This document shows, in pieces, positions 40,518 through 49,756 of a stretch of 56,291 nucleotides of DNA (within the stretch, counting starts at the first letter, position 1; the number at the start of each line of letters is the position of its first letter). Origin of the DNA: Ruminococcaceae bacterium UBA1404 (lineage in GTDB: Bacteria > Bacillota > Clostridia > Oscillospirales > Ruminococcaceae); assembly GCA_002305075.1 (NCBI GenBank), contig DBQC01000004.1:2519-58809 (forward strand), read 5' to 3'. A program made the translations under genes and the position numbers. The notes below the pieces were generated by a model, which did not search any database, was not told the origin of the DNA, and worked only from the letters and a program-made list of their open reading frames with translations.

Positions 40518-41288
40518 ATGATTGGGAATTTGCTCTCGGGCACCTATACCTTTGCGTTGGTGCTGGCGCGGTTTGGGGGGATGATTGGCGTAAACCCCAT
40601 GTTTGCCCGCCGCAATGTGCCCACCCAAGTGCGCACCGGCCTTGTTGTGGCCCTCACGCTGCTTATAGCCCCCACTGTGGAGCTGTCCCGGCAGATTATC
40701 TCTTCGCTGGACTTTGCCATCGTCCTGCTCGGAGAGCTGCTCGCCGGTGTCATCCTTGGCTTTGTGTTTCAGATTTTTTACTATATGCTCTTTTTTGCCG
40801 GCGATTTGATGGACACCCAGTTCGGCATGGCCATGGCCAAAGTTTTCGACCCCGGCACCAACCTTCAGATGTCCATATCCAGCAACTTTCTTAACTTGCT
40901 GTTCATGCTCTATGTTTTGGCCACCAACAGTCACCTTGTGATGCTGCGGCTGTTTGCCGGCTCCTTTTCGCTGGTTCCGGCCGGGCAGCTCAGCCTCTCT
41001 CAGGAGGCTCTTAGCCACATCATCGAGCTGTTTATACAGGTATTTTCTCTATCGCTCCGGCTGGCGCTGCCCTTTGTGGCCGCCGAGTTCATTTTAGAGT
41101 TGTCCATGGGCATTCTCATGAAGATGATTCCCCAAATTCATGTATTTGTCATCAACATACAGCTCAAGGTAATGCTGGCCTATCTGCTTCTCATTGCTTT
41201 TGCCGGCCCCATTGGGTCGTTTATCGATAACTACATCGGCTTTACACTGACCAGTCTGCAAGATTTTCTCACCGTTATGGCCACTTAA
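40518..41288 (+). CDS. fliR: Flagellar export gate protein FliR
   Basis: The third component of the FliPQR gate. The 256-residue integral membrane protein has about six hydrophobic segments, with ARFGGMIGVNPMFARRNVPT near the N-terminus, FQIFYYMLFFAGDLMDTQFG, and AAEFILELSMGILMKMIPQI near the end. It begins three bases after fliQ without a strong RBS, consistent with coupling. Confidence 0.95.
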   Translation: MIGNLLSGTYTFALVLARFGGMIGVNPMFARRNVPTQVRTGLVVALTLLIAPTVELSRQIISSLDFAIVLLGELLAGVILGFVFQIFYYMLFFAGDLMDTQFGMAMAKVFDPGTNLQMSISSNFLNLLFMLYVLATNSHLVMLRLFAGSFSLVPAGQLSLSQEALSHIIELFIQVFSLSLRLALPFVAAEFILELSMGILMKMIPQIHVFVINIQLKVMLAYLLLIAFAGPIGSFIDNYIGFTLTSLQDFLTVMAT

Positions 41289-41320
41289 ACGCCAAGGCCT
41301 GCCCAAAGGGGGGATGACCC

Positions 41321-42385
41321 ATGTCTGGCGAGCGCACAGAAAAGGCAACGCCAAAACGGCGACAGGACGAGCGCAAAAAAGGCAACATTTTTTACAGCCG
41401 CGAAGTGGTCACCGTTCTCACTATGCTGGGCGTCTTTTATAGCCTTCGCATTTTGGGTCCCGGCGCCATCTCTGCCATACAGCAGAGCATAGTTACCTTT
41501 TTAAACTACACCGCTACCCTCGAGCACCTCACCATCGCCGATATGAACCTCGTCTTTTTCGAGGTGCTCAAGGCCTTTATTTTCACTGCGCTGCCGCTGC
41601 TTCTCATCTGCGGGCTTATTTCGGTGGTGGCCACCGCCCTTCAAACCCGTATGCTCTTTACCATGGAGGCGGTGCGGCCTAAGTTTAGCAAGCTAAACCC
41701 GCTGGGGGGCTTGCGCCGGCTGTTCTCGCTGCGCAGCATGGTGGAGCTGCTAAAATCGCTCATCAAAATAGGGGTGCTCATTTACATCATCTTCGGCACC
41801 TTAAATAGCGAGTTTCTGCGGCTGCCCCGGCTTATGGATATGGAGCTTACTGCCGCCATGGCTTACACCGGTGAGGTGATTTTCTCCATAGTCCGCACCG
41901 TGGTCATCATCATGGCCTTTGTGGCGGCGGCCGACTATTTCTACCAGTGGTTTGACTACGAGCGCCAACTGCGCATGACCAAGCAGGAAATTAAAGAAGA
42001 ATACAAACAGATTGAGGGCGACCCCCAAATCAAGGGCCGAATTCGTGAGCGCATGCAGCAGCAATCTCGGCGGCGTATGATGCAGAATGTGCCCTCGGCC
42101 GATGTGGTCATCCGAAATCCCACCCACTATGCGGTGGCCATCAAATACGATCCCGAGGCCGACATAGCCCCCGTAGTGATTGCCAAGGGGGCCGACAGTC
42201 TGGCCCTGCGCATCATCGAGGTGGCCGAGGAACACGGGGTTATCGTTACCGAAAACCGTTCGCTGGCCAGAGGCCTCTACGAGGCCATTGAGTTAGACAA
42301 CCCCATCCCCGAGCGCTTTTACCAGCCGGTGGCCGAGGTTCTGGCCTTTGTATACAGTCTTAAAAAGAAGGATATGACGCCGTGA
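41321..42385 (+). CDS. flhB: Flagellar export switch protein FlhB
   Basis: Membrane component that decides hook or filament export by self-cleavage. The 354-residue protein has the N-terminal ERTEKATPKRRQDERKKGNI, four membrane segments to about residue 210, and the cytoplasmic domain with the cleavage motif NPTH at residues 266-269 (IRNPTHYAVAIKYD). The SD is AAAGGGGGG. Its last four bases are the GTGA that starts flhA. A separate second copy of its C-terminal domain is at 55948-56253. Confidence 0.97.
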   Translation: MSGERTEKATPKRRQDERKKGNIFYSREVVTVLTMLGVFYSLRILGPGAISAIQQSIVTFLNYTATLEHLTIADMNLVFFEVLKAFIFTALPLLLICGLISVVATALQTRMLFTMEAVRPKFSKLNPLGGLRRLFSLRSMVELLKSLIKIGVLIYIIFGTLNSEFLRLPRLMDMELTAAMAYTGEVIFSIVRTVVIIMAFVAAADYFYQWFDYERQLRMTKQEIKEEYKQIEGDPQIKGRIRERMQQQSRRRMMQNVPSADVVIRNPTHYAVAIKYDPEADIAPVVIAKGADSLALRIIEVAEEHGVIVTENRSLARGLYEAIELDNPIPERFYQPVAEVLAFVYSLKKKDMTP

Positions 42386-44457
42386 AGCTTTTTAACAACA
42401 CCATATCGGCGCTTGTTATCGCCATCATACTTCTGCTGATTATCCCACTGCCTACGCCGGTGCTGGATTTCATGTTTATTGCCAATCTCACCATCTCTTT
42501 TGTGATTTTGCTCATGGCCATGTATATCCGCGAGGCGCTGGAGTTTTCTATCTATCCCTCACTGCTGCTGATCACCACACTGTTTCGGTTGGGGCTCAAT
42601 GTATCGGCCACCCGGCAAATTCTAATGAACAATGGCTTTGCCGGCCGGGTTATCGAGACCTTTGGTTCTTTTGTTATCCAGGGCAACATGATTATCGGCC
42701 TTGTGATCTTTCTAATTATTGTGCTGGTGCAGTTTTTGGTTATCACCAAGGGTTCCGAGCGGGTGGCCGAGGTCTCGGCCCGTTTTACCCTAGACGCCAT
42801 GCCCGGCAAGCAGATGGCCATAGATGCCGACCTTTCCTCCGGCCTGATAACCGAGGACGAGGCCAAGCTGCGCCGGTCTAAAATCCAGCGAGAAGCCGAC
42901 TTTTTCGGCGCCATGGATGGTGCCTCTAAGTTTGTCAAGGGCGACGCTATTATCGCGCTCATTGTGGTGTTTATCCAGCTGGTGGGCGGCGTGCTCGTCG
43001 GCTTGATGAGCGGCCAGGGCAGCTTTGGCGAGATTATGAATATCTACGCCACCTCCACCGTGGGCAACGGCCTGATGAGCCAGATTCCGGCGCTGCTCAT
43101 CTCGGTGGCCACCGGCATGATTGTCACCCGTACCGCCTCGGAGGGCAACCTCAACGAGGACCTTGCCAGCCAGTTTACCGGTCAGCCCATGGCTCTGGTT
43201 TTAGCCGGCGTCACCATGTTTGCGCTTATTCTCATCGGATTTCCACCCCTCCAGACCAGCCTTATAGCCGGAGGCGTTATCAGCCTTGGGATTGTGCTGC
43301 TCAGGCGGCAGCGGGTGCCGGCTTTGGCTCCCGGACTGCCCGAGGAGGGCACCGAAGAGCTTATGAGCGAGGTTAGCTTTTATAAAAACATCGACAATGT
43401 CTACGGCTTGCTCAGCGTCGACCCCATCTCCATGGAGTTTGGTTACAGCCTGATTCCCCTGGTAGACGAGAGCAGCGGCGGCACCTTTGTAGATCGGGTG
43501 GTCATGTTCCGCAAGCACTTTGCTCAGGAGATGGGGCTGGTGTTTCCCTCGGTGCGCCTTAAGGATAGCGGCCAGCTAAACCCCAACCAATATGCCATCA
43601 ACATTAAGGGCGAAAAGGTGGCCGAGGGTGAGGTGCTTGTCGACCATTTCCTTGCGCTGGCGCCCAGCAAAGAGGAGGACACAATAGAAGGCATCGAGAC
43701 GGTGGAGCCGGCCTTTGGTATGCCGGCCAAGTGGATTAGCGCCGACAAGCAGATTAAAGCCGAATTGGCGGGTTACACCCTTATAGACCCCACCTCGGTG
43801 ATTATCACGCATCTCTCGGAGGTTATTAAGCGCCACGCCCACGAGATGCTCAGCCGTCAGGAGGTGGGCAACATCCTCACCAACCTCAAAAAGACCAACG
43901 AAGCCATTGTCAACGACACGATTCCGGCTGTTGTGCCCATTGGCACGCTGCAAAAAATCCTCTCCAATCTGCTGCGGGAGGGGGTGCCTATCAAGGATAT
44001 CGAGACCATCCTCGAAACGGTGGCCGACTACGGCGCCGCTGTACGCGACATCGATATGCTCACCGAATATGTGCGCCAAGCCCTGCGGCGTACCATTACC
44101 CACCGCTTTGCCGAGGCCGGACAGCTCAAGGTTATCAGCCTGGACGCCAACATCGAAAACCAGATCATGGCGGCGGTCAAAAAGGTGGACAACGGCTCCT
44201 ACCTTGCCCTGGACCCCCATGTGATTCAAGATATCATCACCGCCACCACGCGGGAGATAGACAAAATCCGCGACCTTGTAACCCAGCCCATTGTGCTCAC
44301 CTCGCCCATTGTGCGGGTCTACTTCAAAAAGCTGGTGGACGAATTCTTTTTGGGCACCGTGGTGCTCTCCTTTAGCGAGATAGACGCCAGCATAAAAATT
44401 CAGGCCCTTGGCAATATTTCTACCGCCAACTTGGGCGGATCGATTGCCGGAACCTAA
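42382..44457 (+). CDS. flhA: Flagellar export apparatus protein FlhA
   Basis: Nonameric export-gate protein and ion-driven component. The 691-residue protein has about eight transmembrane segments (residues 1-310), with the FHIPEP signature region FRLGLNVSATRQILMNNGFA, MPGKQMAIDADLSSGLI, EADFFGAMDGASKFVKGDAI, and a cytoplasmic domain (residues 325-691) with KTNEAIVNDTIPAVVPIGTL. The GTG start at 42382 overlaps the flhB stop by four bases. FlhF and FlhG normally come next in Firmicutes; here sigD follows at once. Confidence 0.97.
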   Translation: MKLFNNTISALVIAIILLLIIPLPTPVLDFMFIANLTISFVILLMAMYIREALEFSIYPSLLLITTLFRLGLNVSATRQILMNNGFAGRVIETFGSFVIQGNMIIGLVIFLIIVLVQFLVITKGSERVAEVSARFTLDAMPGKQMAIDADLSSGLITEDEAKLRRSKIQREADFFGAMDGASKFVKGDAIIALIVVFIQLVGGVLVGLMSGQGSFGEIMNIYATSTVGNGLMSQIPALLISVATGMIVTRTASEGNLNEDLASQFTGQPMALVLAGVTMFALILIGFPPLQTSLIAGGVISLGIVLLRRQRVPALAPGLPEEGTEELMSEVSFYKNIDNVYGLLSVDPISMEFGYSLIPLVDESSGGTFVDRVVMFRKHFAQEMGLVFPSVRLKDSGQLNPNQYAINIKGEKVAEGEVLVDHFLALAPSKEEDTIEGIETVEPAFGMPAKWISADKQIKAELAGYTLIDPTSVIITHLSEVIKRHAHEMLSRQEVGNILTNLKKTNEAIVNDTIPAVVPIGTLQKILSNLLREGVPIKDIETILETVADYGAAVRDIDMLTEYVRQALRRTITHRFAEAGQLKVISLDANIENQIMAAVKKVDNGSYLALDPHVIQDIITATTREIDKIRDLVTQPIVLTSPIVRVYFKKLVDEFFLGTVVLSFSEIDASIKIQALGNISTANLGGSIAGT

Positions 44458-44495
44458 GGAGGCAGGACAGTGTTTTTGGAAAGGGGGGATGGGCT

Positions 44496-45284
44496 ATGAT
44501 TGCAACACAGGACACCACCCGCGCCGCCGCCGAGCTGGAGGCCGAGGCCATGATGCTGCGCTACAAAGAAACCGGCGACCGCCAGCTGCGCAACGACCTT
44601 GTGATGCACTACAGCTACATAGCGCGCACCGTGGCCGTGGAGATGCGCAATACCTACCAAAAATACGCCACCATGGACGAGATGATCAATCAGGGTATCA
44701 TCGCGCTCATCGAGAGCATTGAGCGGTTTGATCCCGACATGGGGGTTAAATTTTCCACCTTTGCTTTTACCAAGATTCGGGGTGCAGCCATCGACTATGT
44801 GCGCAAGCAGGACTGGTTGCCCCGCCGGGTGCGGCAAAATTCCATCCGCATCAATCAGGCCCACGACCAACTGGCCATGAGCTTAGGGCGCACCCCCACC
44901 CGGGAAGAGATGGCCGAGCATATGGACATGACGCCCGAGGAATTTGACAAATGCATCTATGAAATATCGGGGGACAGGATGCTCTCCTACGAGGCGCTGC
45001 TCTCCCTCTCCCCACAGGCCCACAACCCCATGTGGCCTCTAACAGGCGACGAGAACGACCCCGAGCACCAAATGGACGACCAGGAGCTGCGGAAGATTTT
45101 GGCCGACGAGATCGACAAGCTCACCGAGCAGGAGCGCACCGTGCTTTCGCTCTACTACTACGAGGAGCTCACCATGCGGGAGATTGCCCAGGTGATGGGG
45201 GTTAGCGAACAGCGTATCGGGCAGGTTAACCGCAAGCTCATCACCAAACTGCGCGGCGCATTGCTGCCCTATATGAAAGGATGA
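44496..45284 (+). CDS. sigD: RNA polymerase sigma factor for flagellar and chemotaxis genes (FliA/SigD/WhiG family)
   Basis: Sigma-28. The 262-residue protein has region 2 (YSYIARTVAVEMRN, IALIESIERFDPDMGVKFST, FAFTKIRGAAIDYVRKQDWL PRRVR region), region 3 (LGRTPTREEMAEHMDMTPEE) and region 4 (LTEQERTVLSLYYYEELTMR, EIAQVMGVSEQRIGQV). It should drive late motility genes such as flagellin, not seen here. I found no convincing TAAA-N15-GCCGATAT site in the window. It lies immediately after flhA, with a strong AAGGGGGG RBS. No FlgM was seen. Confidence 0.95.
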   Translation: MIATQDTTRAAAELEAEAMMLRYKETGDRQLRNDLVMHYSYIARTVAVEMRNTYQKYATMDEMINQGIIALIESIERFDPDMGVKFSTFAFTKIRGAAIDYVRKQDWLPRRVRQNSIRINQAHDQLAMSLGRTPTREEMAEHMDMTPEEFDKCIYEISGDRMLSYEALLSLSPQAHNPMWPLTGDENDPEHQMDDQELRKILADEIDKLTEQERTVLSLYYYEELTMREIAQVMGVSEQRIGQVNRKLITKLRGALLPYMKG

Positions 45285-45290
45285 ATGCAT

Positions 45291-46046
45291 ATGCTAAGAG
45301 GATTTTACACCATTGCGTCGGGCATTTTGCAGCAGGAGCGCACCATTGGGGTGCTCAGCAACAACCTTGTCAACGCCAACACCCCCGGCTTTAAGGCCTC
45401 GCGGGTGGTGAGCACTACCTTTGAGCATGAATACATCACCCGCATCGAAAAGAACAACACCCGGCATATCGGTGCAGCCGCACCCATCCGGGTTGTGTCC
45501 GATGTGCCCACCCGCTTTGATGCCAGCTCCCTCGAGGAGACCGGCTACCCCTATCACATGGCTCTAAGCGGCGACGGCTTCTTTATGGTGGAGGCCCCCG
45601 AGGGGGCTCGCTACCTCACCCGCAACGGCAGCTTCGACCTGGACGATGCCGGCTACCTCGTGCTGCCCGGCGCCGGACGGGTGCTTTCGGACAGTGGCCA
45701 GCCTATTTTACTCGGTCATGCCGACTTTTATGTGGGGGCGGGAGGCTTGCTTATCAACAGCAGTACCGGCGAGGATATTGCTCGGCTGCGCGTTGCCCAA
45801 ACCGGTACCGAAACCGCCCTAACCCTCACCCGGAATGGCCTTTACGCCACCGATAATCCCGACGGCCTGCCCCAGTTTGCCGAGGGTAAGGTTATCCAGG
45901 GCTATACCGAGCGCTCCAACATCGACCTCACGCAGGAGTACACCCGGGTGATGGAGGCTCAGCGGGCCTTTCAGGCGTGCAGCACAGCCCTGCAAATTAT
46001 CGACCGCATCAATCAAAAGGCTGCAACCGAGATTGCCTCGTTGTAG
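45291..46046 (+). CDS. Flagellar rod/hook basal-body protein, FlgF/FlgG type (FlhO-like)
   Basis: The 251-residue protein belongs to the axial family: N-terminal MLRGFYTIASGILQQERTIG, NNLVNANTPGFKASRVVST; a GDGFFMVEAPEG motif at ~residue 98; C-terminal ERSNIDLTQEYTRVMEAQRA and ALQIIDRINQKA. In Bacillus the pair flhO-flhP plays this role. I prefer the ATG at 45291, 9 bases after AAAGGA (45276-45281); the ATG at 45285 would be only 3 bases away. It starts 6 bases after the sigD stop. Confidence 0.9.
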   Translation: MLRGFYTIASGILQQERTIGVLSNNLVNANTPGFKASRVVSTTFEHEYITRIEKNNTRHIGAAAPIRVVSDVPTRFDASSLEETGYPYHMALSGDGFFMVEAPEGARYLTRNGSFDLDDAGYLVLPGAGRVLSDSGQPILLGHADFYVGAGGLLINSSTGEDIARLRVAQTGTETALTLTRNGLYATDNPDGLPQFAEGKVIQGYTERSNIDLTQEYTRVMEAQRAFQACSTALQIIDRINQKAATEIASL

Positions 46047-46116
46047 CACACTGACCCTAATATTTCCACATCTCGTTAACACATAAACCCTAACGCACAC
46101 AAAGGAGAGAACCTGC

Positions 46117-46878
46117 ATGAATATAGCCTTTTACAGCGGTGCCGCCGGCATGATGGCCTATCAAAGCGACATGGATATCATTGCCCACAACATTGCCAAT
46201 GTGAACACCACCGGCTACAAGCCCCAGCGGGGCGTGTTCGCCGACCTACTCTATTCCCGCATGGCTGTGAACACCGAGCAGGAGCTTCTCACCGGCCATG
46301 GTGTGCGCCTAGCCGACAGCGACCTCTTGTTTCGGCAGGGACCCATTAACCCTACCGGACTAGCGCTGGATTTTGCCATTATCGGCAACGGATGCTTTGC
46401 CGTTGAGCTAACCGGCGAAGCGGAAGGCGGCATTGCCTACACCCGTAAGGGGGAGTTTGCCATCGGCCTTGAGGACGGCACCGAGGGCTTTCTTGTAACC
46501 GTCGAAGGCCACTTTGTGCTGGATGCCGACGGTGAGCGCATTGAGCTTTCCGAGCAGGAGAACACCGACACCGGCTACGACCTCTCCGACCTTATGGAGC
46601 GCATCGGCGTCTATCACATCCCCAATCCATATGGCATGGAGCCCATGGGAGACGGCCTTTACCGGCTAACCCAGCGTTCGGGCGAGGCCGTGGCTATGGA
46701 GGAGGGGGATGACGACACCCCACCCTATCGGCTTGTGCAGCACGCCCTAGAGCGCTCGGCCGTAGAGCTGGCCGATGAGATGGTGCTGGTTATTCAAAGC
46801 CAGCGCGCTTTTCAGATGAGTGCCCGCTTAGTTCAGACCGCCGACGAGCTGGAGGACATTGTAAACAACCTGCGTTAA
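46117..46878 (+). CDS. flgG: Flagellar basal-body rod protein FlgG type (FlhP-like)
   Basis: The second axial protein, 253 residues: NIAFYSGAAGMMAYQSDMDI, NNIANVNTTGYKPQ, a variable middle with an acidic loop (SEQENTDTGYDLSDLM), and C-terminal ERSAVELADEMVLVIQSQRA, QMSARLVQTADELEDIVNNL. It probably forms part of the distal rod, following the paralogue at 45291. The RBS AAAGGAGAG is good. I cannot tell FlgG from FlgF by sequence alone. Confidence 0.9.
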   Translation: MNIAFYSGAAGMMAYQSDMDIIAHNIANVNTTGYKPQRGVFADLLYSRMAVNTEQELLTGHGVRLADSDLLFRQGPINPTGLALDFAIIGNGCFAVELTGEAEGGIAYTRKGEFAIGLEDGTEGFLVTVEGHFVLDADGERIELSEQENTDTGYDLSDLMERIGVYHIPNPYGMEPMGDGLYRLTQRSGEAVAMEEGDDDTPPYRLVQHALERSAVELADEMVLVIQSQRAFQMSARLVQTADELEDIVNNLR

Positions 46879-46896
46879 AAGGATGGAGTGTAGATT

Positions 46897-47520
46897 ATGG
46901 CACTTAAAAGCTATGACGACCTGAGCGAAATGCAGATCGATGTGCTGCGGGAGATTGGCAATATTGGATCGGGCAACGCAGCCACCGCCCTTTCCGAGAT
47001 GCTCGGCCACCCGGTAAGCATTTCGGTGCCTAAGGTGCGCATTCTAGATTATGCAGAGGTTGTAACCGGACTCGGGGGCCCCGAGACCATGGTTGTTGGC
47101 CTGCTGCTCACCCTCTCGGAGGATGTAGAGGGCATGATGATGTTTTTGCTCCAGCGGGAGTTTGCCCATATGTCCCTGTCTGCTCTGCTCGGTGAGGAGA
47201 TCGAGCGCTTTGACCAAATCGATGAGATGGGCATGTCGGCTATCCGGGAGGTGTCCAACATTATGGCGGCCTCCTATGTCACGGCCATCGCCTCGCTTAC
47301 CGGGCTGACCATCAACATCTCTACCCCCGACCTCACCATCGATATGCTAGGTGCCATCATGAGCGTACCCGCCATCCATTTCGCCAACATCAGCGATAAA
47401 ATCATCTTTATTGAAGACGAGTTTGGCAACCAAGAACAGAGCGCACCCAGCCACATTTTGCTATTCCCCGATGTGGCCTCTCTGAATAAAATCATGACCA
47501 ACTTAGGGATAGATCTATGA
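46897..47520 (+). CDS. cheC: Chemotaxis protein CheC, CheY-P phosphatase
   Basis: Dephosphorylates CheY-P and forms a complex with CheD. The 207-residue protein has two phosphatase motifs: D15, E19 and N22 (IDVLREIGNIGSGNAATALS), and S114, E118 and N121 (SAIREVSNIMAASYVTAIAS). Both are intact, as in B. subtilis CheC. The RBS is AAAAGGATGGAG. Its stop overlaps the cheD start (ATGA). Confidence 0.96.
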   Translation: MALKSYDDLSEMQIDVLREIGNIGSGNAATALSEMLGHPVSISVPKVRILDYAEVVTGLGGPETMVVGLLLTLSEDVEGMMMFLLQREFAHMSLSALLGEEIERFDQIDEMGMSAIREVSNIMAASYVTAIASLTGLTINISTPDLTIDMLGAIMSVPAIHFANISDKIIFIEDEFGNQEQSAPSHILLFPDVASLNKIMTNLGIDL

Positions 47521-48005
47521 GCAAATCCGTAGTAGTGGGTATATCCGACCTCAATGCGGTTAAAGCCCCCGACCAACTGATAACTTATGCGCTGGGCTCC
47601 TGCGTGGGCATCTGCCTGTACGACCGCACCACCAAAATAGCCGGCCTTGCCCACATCATGCTGCCCTCCAGCAAAGAGATGGGGGGCGGAACCAATCAGC
47701 CCTTTCGCTATGCCGACACGGGTATAGCGGCGCTTGTTAAAATGATGGTGGCCATGGGGGCGATCGGCGGGCATATACAGGCCAAAATTGCCGGTGGCGC
47801 CCAGATGTTTGCCGCCACCAGCAATACGGCCATCTCCAACATCGGCCAGCGCAATGTGGAGGCTGTGCGCCAAACCCTCAACCAGATGCGCATACCCATC
47901 CTGGCCGACGACACCGGCAGCAACTACGGTCGCACGGTGATTTTTAACAGCGAAGATGGCATGATGCTGGTCAAATCGGCCGCCCGGGGCGAAAAACTTT
48001 TATAA
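47517..48005 (+). CDS. cheD: Chemoreceptor glutamine deamidase CheD
   Basis: Deamidates receptor glutamines and enhances CheC. The 162-residue protein has the catalytic set Thr23, Cys29 and His46: YALGSCVGICLYD and GLAHIMLPSS; downstream are AKIAGGAQMF and GRNVEAVRQ-type (GQRNVEAVRQTL). It overlaps cheC by four bases. A terminator 15 bases after the stop ends the 23-kb flagellar operon. Confidence 0.96.
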   Translation: MSKSVVVGISDLNAVKAPDQLITYALGSCVGICLYDRTTKIAGLAHIMLPSSKEMGGGTNQPFRYADTGIAALVKMMVAMGAIGGHIQAKIAGGAQMFAATSNTAISNIGQRNVEAVRQTLNQMRIPILADDTGSNYGRTVIFNSEDGMMLVKSAARGEKLL

Positions 48006-48019
48006 TATACAGTTAAGTC

Positions 48020-48047
48020 AAAAAATCTGCCTTATGGGCGGTTTTTT
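48020..48047 (+). terminator. Terminator ending the flagellar/chemotaxis operon
   Basis: AAAAAAT, CTGCC, TTATG loop, GGCGG, TTTTTT around a short stem with an A/T extension; the T tract follows. Confidence 0.8.
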
Positions 48048-48102
48048 GCGTTTTAGATCTCAAAGCAGCCTCTATTTGTTACTCCTACTGCGTGAATAAT
48101 GC

Positions 48103-48131
48103 TTGCATTTTATGTTGGCTGGGTGTATAAT
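48103..48131 (+). promoter_or_regulatory. Sigma-A promoter of the amino acid ABC transporter
   Basis: TTGCAT (48103-48108), a 17-bp spacer and TATAAT (48126-48131), preceded by TG. The RBS and start of the binding protein are 39 bases downstream. Confidence 0.85.
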
Positions 48132-48169
48132 CATTCAAACAGTTCCACCAATTAAGGAGAGAGCAAATC

Positions 48170-48970
48170 ATGAAAAAGTTTATATTGGCCGCACTGGCCC
48201 TGACCCTTACCCTCGGCCTGCTGGCCGGCTGCGGTGGCAGCTCCACCCCGGCCCCCTCAGGCGGCGAGGAACCCAGCCTGACCGTGGTACCCGGCAAGCT
48301 TCACATGGCCACCAACGCGGCCTTTCCTCCCTACGAGATGCCCGACGACGCCGGCGGCTACGAGGGCATCGATATAGAAATTGCCGAGGCCATCGCTGCC
48401 AAGCTGGGTCTTGAGCTGGTGATTGACGACATGGACTTTAGCTCGGTGATCACCGCTGTGCAGACCGGCAAAGCCGATATGGCTATGGCCGGCCTTACGG
48501 TTAACGAGGAGCGCAAGCAGAATGTCGACTTTACCGAGCCTTACGCCACCGGCGTGCAGGTGATCATTGTCACCGAGGATTCGGAGATTCAGAGCGTGGA
48601 CGATCTTGAGGGCAAGATGATCGGCACGCAGGAGGGCACCACCGGCTACATCTACTGCTCGGATACCCCCGAGAACGGCGGTTACGGCGAGGAATTTGTT
48701 GTGGGCTACACCAACGGCTCCACGGCGGTTCAGGCCCTTTTAACCGGCGCGGTGGACTGCGTGGTTATCGACAACGAGCCGGCCAAGTCCTATGTGGCGG
48801 CCAACCCCGGCCTTAAAATTCTCGATACCGAGTTTGTCAGCGAGGACTACGCCATCGCCGTAGGCAAGGACAATGCCGAGCTCTTCAACGCCATCAACGA
48901 TGCCCTAAGCGAACTTATTGCCGACGGCACCGTCCAGGGCATTATCGATAAGTACATTACGGCTGAATAA
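48170..48970 (+). CDS. Polar amino acid ABC transporter, substrate-binding lipoprotein
   Basis: The 266-residue protein is a family 3 (HisJ/GlnH-like) binding protein. It has a lipoprotein signal peptide (MKKFILAALALTLTLGLLAG, lipobox LAGC with Cys21), a Ser/Pro/Gly linker, then the bilobed fold: LHMATNAAFPPYEMPDD, GYEGIDIEIAEAIAAKLG, ADMAMAGLTVNEERKQNVDF and the hinge TEPYATGVQVIIV. The ligand is not certain; the family takes up Gln, Arg, His or Cys. It is followed by the permease and ATPase genes. Confidence 0.94.
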   Translation: MKKFILAALALTLTLGLLAGCGGSSTPAPSGGEEPSLTVVPGKLHMATNAAFPPYEMPDDAGGYEGIDIEIAEAIAAKLGLELVIDDMDFSSVITAVQTGKADMAMAGLTVNEERKQNVDFTEPYATGVQVIIVTEDSEIQSVDDLEGKMIGTQEGTTGYIYCSDTPENGGYGEEFVVGYTNGSTAVQALLTGAVDCVVIDNEPAKSYVAANPGLKILDTEFVSEDYAIAVGKDNAELFNAINDALSELIADGTVQGIIDKYITAE

Positions 48971-48986
48971 AATCACAGACTAATAA

Positions 48987-49018
48987 GGGGGGCAGCCCGA
49001 TTGTGCTGCCCCTTTATT
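48987..49018 (+). terminator. Partial terminator inside the ABC transporter operon
   Basis: GGGGCAGC (48989-48996) pairs with GCTGCCCC (49005-49012), followed by TTTATTTA. The T tract is interrupted, so it probably attenuates rather than stops transcription, leaving more binding protein than permease. This is common in such operons. Confidence 0.7.
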
Positions 49019-49039
49019 TAGGTCGGGAGGAGTGGACTG

Positions 49040-49756
49040 ATGGACTGGAAGGCCAAGCTATGGTTAGACTTTTACCAGAGCTTTATCGAGGCCGACCGAT
49101 GGCTTTTATACTTAAAAGGACTGGGTGTGGCCGTGCAGGTCACCCTCGGTGCGCTGAGCATTGGCGTGGTGCTGGGGGTGCTGGTGGCGGTGGTGCGAAC
49201 CTTCCACGACCAGCGGCCGCCCGGACGGCGGAGCGTTGTGCTGGGCCTGCTCAATCTGCTCTGCAAAACCTATGCCACCGTCATCCGGGGTACGCCGGCC
49301 ATGGTACAACTGCTGATTATGGGTTTTGTTATTTTTGCAGGCAGCCGCAATTTGGTGGCCATCGCCATCCTCACTTTTGGCATCAACTCGGGGGCCTATG
49401 TGTCCGAGATTGTGCGCGGCGGCATCATGTCGGTGGATCCCGGCCAGATGGAAGCCGGTCGCTCGCTGGGCATGAGCTACGCCACGGTGATGGGTCAGGT
49501 GGTTATCCCCCAGGCCGTCAAGAACATTTTGCCCGCCCTGGGCAACGAGCTCATCACCCTATTTAAGGACACCTCTATCGTCACGGTCATCGGTCTGCGG
49601 GACATCACCAAGGTGGCCATTCAAATCCAGAGCAAAACCTATCAGGCCTTTATGCCTTTCTTTGGCATTGCGGTGGTCTATCTGGCGGTTGTCATGGCCC
49701 TTACATGGCTGTTAGGGATTTTAGAAAGGAGGTTGCGTGCCAGTGATCGGCGTTGA
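49040..49756 (+). CDS. Polar amino acid ABC transporter, permease (HisM/GlnP type)
   Basis: The 238-residue membrane protein has about five helices and the EAA loop AGRSLGMSYATVMGQVVIPQ, which docks on the ATPase. YATVIRGTPAMVQLLIMGFV is the family's N-terminal motif (RGTP). It ends with a basic RRLRASDRR. The RBS is GGGAGGAG. It overlaps the ATPase gene by 20 bases. Confidence 0.94.
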   Translation: MDWKAKLWLDFYQSFIEADRWLLYLKGLGVAVQVTLGALSIGVVLGVLVAVVRTFHDQRPPGRRSVVLGLLNLLCKTYATVIRGTPAMVQLLIMGFVIFAGSRNLVAIAILTFGINSGAYVSEIVRGGIMSVDPGQMEAGRSLGMSYATVMGQVVIPQAVKNILPALGNELITLFKDTSIVTVIGLRDITKVAIQIQSKTYQAFMPFFGIAVVYLAVVMALTWLLGILERRLRASDRR

